NCBI GenBank assembly: GCA_035557635.1
Contig: DATMDR010000064.1
Coordinates: 1-5,749 of the forward strand
DNA: 5,749 bases
Reading direction: 5' to 3'
Origin: VRUE01 sp035557635
GTDB taxonomy: Bacteria > Actinomycetota > Thermoleophilia > Solirubrobacterales > 70-9
In this document: piece after piece, positions 1-5,670 of the stretch
How the letters are laid out: every line of letters starts with the position of its first letter
How positions within the stretch are numbered: position 1 is the stretch's first letter
Translations under genes and position numbers: made by a program
The notes under the pieces: generated by a model
What the model was told of the DNA's origin: nothing
What the model saw: only the letters and a program-made list of their open reading frames with translations
Databases searched by the model: none

Positions 1-1
1 C

Positions 2-175
2 TTGGAGCACCCGAACCAGGTTCTGAGCCGCGAGCAGCTCCTCGCCCACGTCTGGGGCTATGACTACGACCCGGGGTCGAACGTGGTCGACGTCTACGTC
101 GGGTACCTGCGCCGCAAGCTGGGGAGCCGCCGGTTCGAGACCGTGCGCGGCGTGGGCTATCGCTACCGGGCGTAA
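2..175 (+). CDS. OmpR/PhoB-family response regulator, C-terminal DNA-binding domain (partial, 5' end outside window)
   Basis: Frame 2 is open from the window edge to a TAA and gives 57 residues. They read as the second half of a winged-helix Trans_Reg_C effector domain: LSREQLLAHVWGYDYDP, then the recognition-helix segment NVVDVYVGYLRRKLG, then the closing wing FETVRGVGYRYRA, the usual C-terminus of OmpR/PhoB regulators. The receiver domain with its phospho-acceptor aspartate lies outside the window. Such proteins bind direct-repeat promoter sites when phosphorylated by a sensor kinase. No kinase gene follows: the next gene converges from the other strand after 20 bp, so a partner kinase must lie upstream or elsewhere. 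The family assignment is strong from the motifs; the regulated genes cannot be told. Confidence 0.93.
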   Translation: MEHPNQVLSREQLLAHVWGYDYDPGSNVVDVYVGYLRRKLGSRRFETVRGVGYRYRA

Positions 176-177
176 GA

Positions 178-195
178 CCGCTCAGGGCCGAGTGG
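178..195. terminator. short hairpin between convergent genes (weak terminator candidate)
   Basis: Between the response regulator stop and the stop of the cysteine-rich gene, ccgctc (178-183) can pair with gagtgg (190-195) across a 6-nt loop. This gives five Watson-Crick pairs and one G-T. It fills almost the whole 20-bp gap between convergent genes, where a bidirectional terminator would be expected. There is no T-run on either strand, so it is weak as an intrinsic terminator and may be chance. Confidence 0.2.
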
Positions 196-594
196 CTACG
201 GCAGAGCGTCGCGCAGGTCGAAGGCGCGGAGGGCCTCGGGGCCGGTCTCCGTGCAGTCGAAGAAGCGGCGGTTCACGCAGTCGAACCCCTCGCCCGAGCC
301 CGCGTAGGCCGGCTCCACGCTGAACTGGCACTGCGGGAGTGGTTCGCCGGTCATCTTCAGGCCGCCGAACCCGCCGGCGTTCTCGGCCAGCTCGAACATC
401 TCGACGTCCACCTCCGCCCGGAAGACCTTGCGCAGGCAGCCCATGTAGCGGTTGCCGGTCCAGCGGTCCTCGTAGCTGTAGAGGTAGCCGCAGCGCATCT
501 CGAGGCAACCCCGCGGCTCGACGAGCTTGTCGCAGAACGCGGAGCACTTCCGGCATTCGCCGTGTCTGGCGAGCTCACGCTGCTGTAGCGCCAT
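196..594 (-). CDS. Cysteine-rich conserved-type hypothetical protein downstream of dnaE
   Basis: This is a 132-aa protein I do not recognise. It has nine cysteines, at residues 14, 17, 21, 30, 35, 53, 89, 106 and 114. The N-terminal cluster is CxxCxxxC-x8-C-x4-C and the last two are C-x7-C, a pattern that would suit metal or Fe-S binding or disulfides. No signal peptide or membrane span is visible, so it is probably cytoplasmic. Aromatic and acidic stretches (YLYSYEDRW, AENAGGFGGLK) lie between the clusters. The ATG is the only reasonable start: two in-frame TAG codons lie 4 and 6 codons upstream, and the cysteine cluster begins 13 residues in. No good Shine-Dalgarno sequence precedes it. It begins 15 nt after the dnaE stop, so it is probably co-transcribed and may rely on re-initiation. 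It converges on the response regulator. It is not the YkgJ cysteine-cluster pattern. The reading frame is confident; the function is unknown. Confidence 0.8.
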   Translation of the reverse strand: MALQQRELARHGECRKCSAFCDKLVEPRGCLEMRCGYLYSYEDRWTGNRYMGCLRKVFRAEVDVEMFELAENAGGFGGLKMTGEPLPQCQFSVEPAYAGSGEGFDCVNRRFFDCTETGPEALRAFDLRDALP

Positions 595-609
595 AGCCGA
601 ATACTAGAT

Positions 610-3600
610 CTAAGCGGCCAGGGCCTTCGGCCCGAGGAGTTCATCGAGCTCCGCGCGAAGCCCGTGGTCCGGGTCGACGCGGTATCCGTCGCCGAAGCGC
701 AGCCGCCGGACTCCCTCGCGGGTAGTCATCTCGATCGCCACCTCGGTCCCCCCGGGATAGGCCTCGAACAGGCCCTTCAGCTCCTCGACCAACTCGGCGC
801 CGAACCGGCCCGCGTCGATGCGCAGAACGATCCGCTTCGGGGCGATCCGCCTCTTGGCCCGCGCCCGCGCCTTGGCCAGCTCGTCGGCGTCAGGCTCGAA
901 CGGGCTCGCCTCCTGCACGACGACGCTCATCTGGTCGCGGCCCTTGTGGTCAACCCGCCCCCGGATCAGCACCACCCGGTCAAGCGCAATCGCTGCCGCC
1001 TGCTCGCCCGCGGCGTCGCGTACGAACAGCTCGACCTGCCCCTCGAGGTCGTCGAGCTTCGCGAACATCACGTACCCGCCGTTTCGCGTGCGGACCTTCT
1101 TGGCCTCCGCGACGATGCCGCCGACGCTGATCCACGCTCCATCCTGCTTGCCGGCGACGTCGGCGAGCGAGCAGTCCACCGCTTCGCGCAGTGCCTCGCG
1201 AACCTCGGTGAGCGGGTGCGAGGAAAGGAACGTGCCAAGCGTTTCCTTTTCCAGCGTGAGCAGCTCGCGCTGGCCGAACTCCTCGGCGGGGATCGGCGGA
1301 CGCTGCGAGTTGAACGCTCCGGCCATCGGATCGTTGGCGGTCTCCTCGCCACCGAGGTCGAAGATCGAGCCCTGCCCGCGCAGGGCGTCGTCCTGAGCCT
1401 TCTGGCCCGAGGCCTGCGCCTGCGGCAGCACGTCGAGCATCCCTCGCCGGCTGGCCTTCGTGGAATCGAGCCCGCCGCACTTGACGAGGCATTCGATTGC
1501 CCGCTTGTTCACCGCGCGGGCGTCGACCCTGTCACAGAAGTCCCAGAGCGACTCGAACGACCCGCCGCTCTCCCGCGCCCCGATGATCGCCTCGACCGCC
1601 TGGTGGCCGACGTTCTTGACGGCGTCGAGCCCGAATCGGATGGAACTGCCCGACACGACGAAGCCGTGATCGGAGGTGTTGACGTCCGGGGGGAGCACCT
1701 CGATCCCCATCTCGTTGCAGCGGTTGACGAAGAACGGGACCTTGTCCTTGGTCGACATCACCGACGAGATCACGGCCGCCATGTACTCGGCCGGGTAGTT
1801 GGCCTTCAGGTAAGCGGTCCGGTACGAGATCAGCGCGTAGCAGGCAGCGTGGGACTTGTTGAACGAGTAGTCGGCGGCTGCGGTCATCAGCGACCAGAGG
1901 TCGTCGGCCACGCGGCGTTGCGTTCCCGACGCGGCGGAGCCCTCCAGGAACTTGTCCTTCATCGTCGCCATGAGGTCGCGCTTCTTCTTGCCGATCGCCT
2001 TGCGCAGATCGTCCGCCTCGGCCGGGCTGAAGCCGGCGATCTGCTTCGAGATCTCCATCAGCTGCTCCTGGTAGATGCAGCAGCCATAGGTGGGCTCGGT
2101 GATCGCTCGCAGGCGCTCGTCAGCGAAGGTGACCGACGAGGGATTGCGCTTACCGCGCGCGTAGTCGGGGATGAATCGCATCGCGCCCGGGCGGTAGAGC
2201 GAGACGAGGGCGGTGATGTCGTCGAACTCGGTCGGCCGGACCTGCTTGAGCGCGTCGCGCATCCCGTCGGATTCGAGCTGGAAGACGCCGACCGAATCGC
2301 CCCGGGTGAGCATCTCGAACGTCTGCGGGTCGTCCATCGGGATCTCGGTCATGTCGATCTCCACCCCGCGGGAGCGCTTGACGATCGCGACGGCATCCTC
2401 GATCACGTCGAGGTTTCTCAAGCCCAGGAAGTCCATCTTGAGAAGGCCGATCTCCTCGATCGGCCCCATCGAGTACTGGGTCACGATCTTGTACTGGCGC
2501 TCCGGGCGGCCTCCGCTCCCATTGCCGTTGGCAGGCCCTGCGCCGCGATCCTCGGCGAGCTGGAGCGGCACGATCTCATGGAGCGGCCGGTCGGCGATCA
2601 CGACCGCGGCGGCGTGGATCGAGTTGTTGCGGACGATGCCCTCGAGGCCCTGGGCAACGTCGAGAATCCGTTTCGCGTCGGGCTCGCTGTCGTAGGTCTG
2701 CTTCAGCTCCTGCCCCGGCCTCAGGCATTCCTCGAAGGAAGGATTGCGACCGAGGATCGGCTCGGGGATCTGCTTGGCGAGGCGGTCGCCGGTGCCGTAG
2801 TCGAAGCCGAGCACACGGGCCGCGTCGCGGGTCGCGGCGCGCGGTGCCATCTTGCCGAAGGTGACGATCTGGGCGACCGACTCGCGTCCGTATTTTTCGG
2901 CGACGTAGCGGATCACCCGCTCGCGGCCACGCACCGAGAAGTCGATGTCGATGTCCGGCATCGATTTGCGACCGGGGTTGAGAAAGCGCTCGAAGAGCAG
3001 GTCGTTGGAGAGCGGGTCGAGGTCGGTGATGCTGAGGCTGTAGGAGACGATCGAGCCCGCCGCCGAGCCACGACCGGGCCCGACCGCGATCCCGTTCTCC
3101 TTGGCGAAGCGGATGAAGTCCCAGACGATTAGGAAGTAGGAGGAGAAGCCCATCTCCTCGATCACCCCGAGCTCGAACTCGAGCCGCTCCATCGCCTCGG
3201 CCGGGGCCGGATCGCCGTAGCGGGCGCCTAGGCCCTCGCCGGCAATCCGGCGCAGCATCGCCTCCGGCTGGGAGCCGTCAGGCGTGGGGTACTGCGGCAG
3301 CAGCAGCTTGCCCAGCTCGATCTCGATCTCGCATCGCTCAGCGATCTCCGTCGTCGTCGGGACCGCCTCCGGCCACTCGGCGAAGGACGCGGCCATCTCC
3401 TCGTTGCTCTTGAGGAAGAACTCGTTGGTGTCGAAGCTCAGCTTCGGCGCCTCCAAGGTCGACTTGGTCTGCACGCAGAGCAGCGCGGCGTGGTTGTCGA
3501 AGTCCTCGCGACGCAGATAGTGGACGTCGGCGGTGCCGACCAGGGGCCGGTTCAGCTCGCGGGCGAAGCGGACGATCCCCTGGTTGGCCTTCTCCTGCTC

Positions 3601-4149
3601 GTCGATCCTGTTCTTCTGCACCTCGAAGTAGACCTGCTCGGGGCCGAAGGCCTGAATCAAGTCGTCGAGGTGGGCGCGGGCGTCGTCGGGCCGCTCCTCG
3701 ATCAAGCGGCGGCAGAAGCGCGACTGCAGGCAGCCGGTTAGGACGATCACTCCCTCGGCGTGCTTCGCGAGCAGGTCCATGTCGACGTTGGCCTTGCCGC
3801 GCGAGAACCCCTGCAGGAAGCCGGCCGAGGTGAGCTGGACGAGGTTGGCGAGGCCGGTGTCGTTTTCGGCCAGCAGGGTGAGGTGGTTGCGCTCGTACTT
3901 GGGCTTCTCCTTGATCGCCTCGACGTCGTCGACCAGGTAGGCCTCGAGCCCGATGATCGGCTTGATCCCGTGCTTCTGGCAGGCCTTGTAGAGGTCGACG
4001 GCGCCGTTCATCACGCCGTGGTCGGTGAGGCCCAGCGCCGGCTGTCCCAGCTCCGCCGCCCGCGCCGCCATCGCGTCGATCTTGCAGGCGCCGTCGAGCA
4101 GCGAGTACTCGCTGTGGACGTGCAGGTGTGCCGCTTGCTCAGCGCTCAT
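610..4149 (-). CDS. dnaE: DNA polymerase III alpha subunit (replicative polymerase, DnaE)
   Basis: This 1179-aa protein is full length for a DnaE1-type polymerase, which synthesises DNA at the replication fork. Visible domains are: an N-terminal PHP domain (about 1-280) opening with HLHVHSEYSLLDG; palm with PDIDIDF (D401, D403) and the third catalytic Asp in KMDFLGLRNL (D573); fingers with YQEQLM and YSFNKSHAACYALISY; a helix-hairpin-helix region near 865-895; a beta-clamp motif-like QGSIF (926-930); and an OB fold (about 1005-1080). The PHP metal ligands appear complete: H10, H12, D19, H44, E69, probably H89, C140, D208 and H210. A Gly/Asn-rich insert lies at about 534-550. I chose the ATG at 4149 because homologues begin a few residues before HLHVHSEYS. 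The frame extends to a TTG at 4215, but that codon sits inside a hairpin and its AGGAG is 12 nt away. The ATG has no clear Shine-Dalgarno sequence. The stop is TAG. Confidence 0.98.
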   Translation of the reverse strand: MSAEQAAHLHVHSEYSLLDGACKIDAMAARAAELGQPALGLTDHGVMNGAVDLYKACQKHGIKPIIGLEAYLVDDVEAIKEKPKYERNHLTLLAENDTGLANLVQLTSAGFLQGFSRGKANVDMDLLAKHAEGVIVLTGCLQSRFCRRLIEERPDDARAHLDDLIQAFGPEQVYFEVQKNRIDEQEKANQGIVRFARELNRPLVGTADVHYLRREDFDNHAALLCVQTKSTLEAPKLSFDTNEFFLKSNEEMAASFAEWPEAVPTTTEIAERCEIEIELGKLLLPQYPTPDGSQPEAMLRRIAGEGLGARYGDPAPAEAMERLEFELGVIEEMGFSSYFLIVWDFIRFAKENGIAVGPGRGSAAGSIVSYSLSITDLDPLSNDLLFERFLNPGRKSMPDIDIDFSVRGRERVIRYVAEKYGRESVAQIVTFGKMAPRAATRDAARVLGFDYGTGDRLAKQIPEPILGRNPSFEECLRPGQELKQTYDSEPDAKRILDVAQGLEGIVRNNSIHAAAVVIADRPLHEIVPLQLAEDRGAGPANGNGSGGRPERQYKIVTQYSMGPIEEIGLLKMDFLGLRNLDVIEDAVAIVKRSRGVEIDMTEIPMDDPQTFEMLTRGDSVGVFQLESDGMRDALKQVRPTEFDDITALVSLYRPGAMRFIPDYARGKRNPSSVTFADERLRAITEPTYGCCIYQEQLMEISKQIAGFSPAEADDLRKAIGKKKRDLMATMKDKFLEGSAASGTQRRVADDLWSLMTAAADYSFNKSHAACYALISYRTAYLKANYPAEYMAAVISSVMSTKDKVPFFVNRCNEMGIEVLPPDVNTSDHGFVVSGSSIRFGLDAVKNVGHQAVEAIIGARESGGSFESLWDFCDRVDARAVNKRAIECLVKCGGLDSTKASRRGMLDVLPQAQASGQKAQDDALRGQGSIFDLGGEETANDPMAGAFNSQRPPIPAEEFGQRELLTLEKETLGTFLSSHPLTEVREALREAVDCSLADVAGKQDGAWISVGGIVAEAKKVRTRNGGYVMFAKLDDLEGQVELFVRDAAGEQAAAIALDRVVLIRGRVDHKGRDQMSVVVQEASPFEPDADELAKARARAKRRIAPKRIVLRIDAGRFGAELVEELKGLFEAYPGGTEVAIEMTTREGVRRLRFGDGYRVDPDHGLRAELDELLGPKALAA

Positions 4150-4192
4150 CGGAATCGGGCGATCATGCCAAGCGACGCAGATGCCAACGATC

Positions 4193-4240
4193 GAAGGCGC
4201 ACACCTTCCGCGCAATCTGCGCGCAAACTCCTAAGGACTT
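4193..4240 (-). promoter_or_regulatory. Three adjacent small inverted repeats in the dnaE upstream region
   Basis: Three dyads sit side by side 44-91 bp before the dnaE ATG. The first, 4226-4240, is a 15-bp near-palindrome (AACTCCT-A-AGGACTT, one mismatch). The second, 4209-4223, is a perfect 6-bp stem (CGCGCA/TGCGCG) with a 3-nt loop. The third, 4193-4208, is a perfect 5-bp stem (GAAGG/CCTTC) with a 6-nt loop that directly abuts the second. On the - strand they could form RNA hairpins in a dnaE leader, or the first could be a protein-binding operator. The second covers the alternative TTG codon. No T-run follows, so this is not an intrinsic terminator. A regulatory role is inferred; short GCGC-type dyads also arise by chance in GC-rich DNA. 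Confidence 0.3.
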
Positions 4241-4330
4241 CAACTGACCCTAGACAGGACCCGGTGCGTCCAAAGGTTCATGAAATGAAAATGTCGTCAG
4301 ACAAAAACATTCGCGATACTGCGGGGCGCG
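4241..4330. promoter_or_regulatory. AT-rich intergenic island, probable promoter region for dnaE (and possibly a divergent + strand transcript)
   Basis: Positions 4271-4320 are only about 36% G+C by my hand count, in sharp contrast to the GC-rich genes on both sides, and contain TTCATGAA (4277-4284), a TGTC-GTCA-GACA dyad (4292-4303) and A/T runs. On the - strand TTGGAC followed 15 bp later by TAGGGT (a TANNNT-type -10) could be a dnaE promoter, though the spacing is short. On the + strand GATACT (4315-4320) is a modest -10-like hexamer, with no convincing -35. Base composition makes a promoter region likely; the exact hexamers are guesses. Confidence 0.35.
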
Positions 4331-4345
4331 TTGCGTGCCAGAGCG

Positions 4346-4558
4346 ATGAACAGGCGACACCGGCCCCCCGCGGTCACCGAACCGACGATCCCCGGCGACC
4401 AGGCGGTCCTGCGCAGGCTCGCGATGACGCACCTGGGGCTGCAGCTCTTATGCCTGCTCTGGGAAAAAACGGATGGTGAGGACTTCGCCGTCCTCTGGGC
4501 CGCGACGGGCGGGCTCGGCCGGGACTCAGCCGGCGCAGACCCAGGCGCCGCTGCCTGA
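4346..4558 (+). CDS. Candidate small protein, 70 aa, unrecognised
   Basis: An ATG-initiated 70-codon ORF lies opposite the dnaE upstream region and ends 33 bp inside the 3' end of the convergent hydrolase gene. I do not recognise the product. In the 60 codons before that overlap, my count of G+C by codon position is about 72% (first), 50% (second) and 88% (third), the order expected of real genes in high-G+C genomes and hard to get from non-coding DNA. The protein has a basic Pro/Arg-rich start, then a leucine-rich helix-like part (LRRLAMTHLGLQLLCLLWEK), then an acidic and Gly/Ala-rich end. The ribosome site is weak; a TTG at 4331 is an alternative start. Against it are its short length, the terminator-like signal for the opposite gene lying inside it, and no recognised family. 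It could also be a gene remnant. Confidence 0.35.
   Translation: MNRRHRPPAVTEPTIPGDQAVLRRLAMTHLGLQLLCLLWEKTDGEDFAVLWAATGGLGRDSAGADPGAAA
4464..4495 (-). terminator. Putative intrinsic terminator after the hydrolase operon
   Basis: Thirty bases past the hydrolase stop, reading the - strand, GAGGAC (4495-4490) pairs perfectly with GTCCTC (4483-4478) around a 6-nt loop. After 8 more bases comes a run of six T (4469-4464). The position is right for ending the envelope operon before dnaE. The 8-nt gap between stem and T-run is longer than the classic arrangement, so efficiency is uncertain. Confidence 0.4.
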
Positions 4559-5518
4559 GTCGGCCCAGATTTCGGCGGCGATGCGGTCCTGTTCGGCCTT
4601 GGGCGCTTCGTGCGGGGCGCCCCTGCCGCCGTAGGCGCCCCAGGTCGAGGGCAGGATCTGGTAGGCGCCGCCCGCTCCGCTCGAAGGGTTGAGCGCGCCG
4701 TAATCGCCGCCGGACTCGCACATCACGATGTAGGTGGGAATCGAGTAGGGGCCGCCGAGCCAGCGGCCGACGGTTTCTTCGGCGGCAGCCCGGCTCGCCG
4801 CTTCGGCCTCCTCGATGTCGCTGACCCACTCGCCGATCCGCGTTTTCAGCGTCGCGAGCGAGGCGCTGCGAGCGGCGGCGACCGAGTGCAGCTCCGCCGC
4901 AGCGGCTTCGGCCTCGGCGCGAACGCCGGCTATTTCCGAACGGGCGGCGTCGAGGCGCGCGTTGTGGGCGTCGACCTGCTCCTTCAACTCGGCGACCCGT
5001 TGCAGTCCGCGCCCGACTTCGTCGCGGACCTGCTCGACCCGCGTCGCCAGCTCCTCGTCGGAGGACTCGATCTGGCTCAGGTAGCTGGCCCGGGTGGCGA
5101 GGTCGTCGAAGTCGGTCGAGCCGAGGACGACGCTGGCGGTGCCGGCCGGACCGCTGACGTACATCGCCACCAGCCGCTGCGCCAGCTCGCGCCGCGCGCG
5201 CCGCAGGCGCCGGCGCTCCTCCGCCAGACGCGCTTCGGTGCGGGCGACCTGCTCGTCGAGAGCGGCTGCGCGCTCTTCCCCGTTCGCCAGCAGCCCACTC
5301 AGCCGCTGCTCGCGCGCGCTGGCGGCGGCCGCCTCCTGCTGGGCGGCGCCGAGCCGCTCCTGCGCCGCGCGCAGCTCGGAAGCCAGCGCGCCGGCTTCCT
5401 CGCGAGCAGCGTCGACCTTGCCCTGGAGCGCGTCGACGTCCTGGGCCGGGGCCGTCGCAGTCAGCAACAGCGCGGTCGCGCAGAGCGCGCCGCAGGCGAG
5501 GGCACTGCGGCGACTCAT
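4526..5518 (-). CDS. Exported coiled-coil peptidoglycan hydrolase with C-terminal Rpf-like (lysozyme/transglycosylase) domain
   Basis: This 330-aa protein has a Sec-type signal peptide (MSRRSALACG...LLLTATAPAQ, cleavage likely after APA, about residue 25). A long Ala/Glu/Arg-rich coiled coil follows (about 28-250), interrupted at 115-150 by RLVAMYVSG...VVLGSTDFDDL..RASYL, which resembles the hinge of PcsB/CwlO/RipC-type hydrolase coils. The C-terminus (about 255-330) is an Rpf/Transglycosylas-like fold with MCESGGDY (E268 the expected catalytic acid), NPSSGAGGAYQI, PSTWGAYGG and final AWVCAG; C267 and C328 could form the family's disulfide. It probably cleaves glycan strands outside the membrane. 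I chose the ATG at 5518 because the signal peptide follows at once and it overlaps the previous stop as ATGA. An in-frame ATG at 5614 would put 32 Arg/Pro-rich residues ahead of the signal peptide. GAGGG abuts the ATG with no spacing, so translational coupling is likely. Confidence 0.88.
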   Translation of the reverse strand: MSRRSALACGALCATALLLTATAPAQDVDALQGKVDAAREEAGALASELRAAQERLGAAQQEAAAASAREQRLSGLLANGEERAAALDEQVARTEARLAEERRRLRRARRELAQRLVAMYVSGPAGTASVVLGSTDFDDLATRASYLSQIESSDEELATRVEQVRDEVGRGLQRVAELKEQVDAHNARLDAARSEIAGVRAEAEAAAAELHSVAAARSASLATLKTRIGEWVSDIEEAEAASRAAAEETVGRWLGGPYSIPTYIVMCESGGDYGALNPSSGAGGAYQILPSTWGAYGGRGAPHEAPKAEQDRIAAEIWADSGSGAWVCAG

Positions 5519-5670
5519 CCCTCGGGGACGTCGCGGCTGGCGAGGTAGGCGGCGATCCCGATCGCAACGGCGGCTATCCCGGCCCCGATGCGGATCTGGC
5601 GCCGGTATCGCCATCGCGCGTACTTGAAGGCGAAGCGGATAGCGGCTCTGCCCAGCTTGTCGTAGATCAC
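5515..5670 (-). CDS. Small single-span membrane protein, 51 aa, unrecognised
   Basis: A GTG-initiated 51-codon gene, with strong AGGAGG (5682-5677) six bases before the start. The protein starts MIYDKLGRAAIRFAFKYARW, has nine Lys/Arg in its first 27 residues, then one hydrophobic Gly/Ala/Ile segment (about 28-44, GAGIAAVAIGIAAYLA) and a short tail SRDVPEG. The positive-inside rule predicts the basic, probably amphipathic N-terminus in the cytoplasm. It overlaps the preceding gene's stop as GTGA and the following hydrolase start as ATGA, so it sits in the middle of a translationally coupled three-gene run. That placement suggests a role at the membrane connected with the exported hydrolase, but this is inference. 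I do not recognise the family. The double overlap and strong ribosome site make the gene convincing despite its size. Confidence 0.8.
   Translation of the reverse strand: MIYDKLGRAAIRFAFKYARWRYRRQIRIGAGIAAVAIGIAAYLASRDVPEG

Noticed and set aside
664..3132. 822-codon open frame on the + strand, antisense to dnaE
   Set aside because: Its protein is a low-complexity Arg/Asp/Leu/Val-rich shadow with no recognisable motif, and the opposite strand encodes an unambiguous DnaE. Long antisense frames are normal in high-G+C coding DNA.
4150..4215. 22-residue N-terminal extension of DnaE from TTG at 4215
   Set aside because: The family starts just before HLHVHSEYS, the TTG lies in a perfect hairpin, and its nearest AGGAG is 12 nt away. 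The ATG at 4149 is preferred, although it too lacks a good ribosome site.
4250..4432. 60-codon - strand ORF between the hydrolase and dnaE
   Set aside because: No ribosome site, no motif, and it spans the AT-rich island. The opposite frame has the better codon-position pattern.
3760..4479. 239-codon + strand open frame across the dnaE 5' end and intergenic region
   Set aside because: Most of it is antisense to the conserved PHP domain, it reads through the AT-rich island, and the product has no motif.
4374..5567. 397-codon - strand open frame overlapping the hydrolase
   Set aside because: It is Arg/Gly/Pro-rich out-of-frame translation of the hydrolase gene. In the non-overlapping part its second codon position would be the G/C-richest, which is not a coding pattern.
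5519..5614. 32-residue N-terminal extension of the hydrolase from ATG at 5614
   Set aside because: The extension is an Arg/Pro-rich out-of-frame reading of the 51-aa gene and would bury the clear signal peptide that starts at the ATG at 5518.
5094..5627. Ser/Arg/Ala-rich + strand open frames over the hydrolase coiled coil
   Set aside because: Composition is the direct complement of Ala/Glu/Arg coiled-coil codons, so these are shadows.
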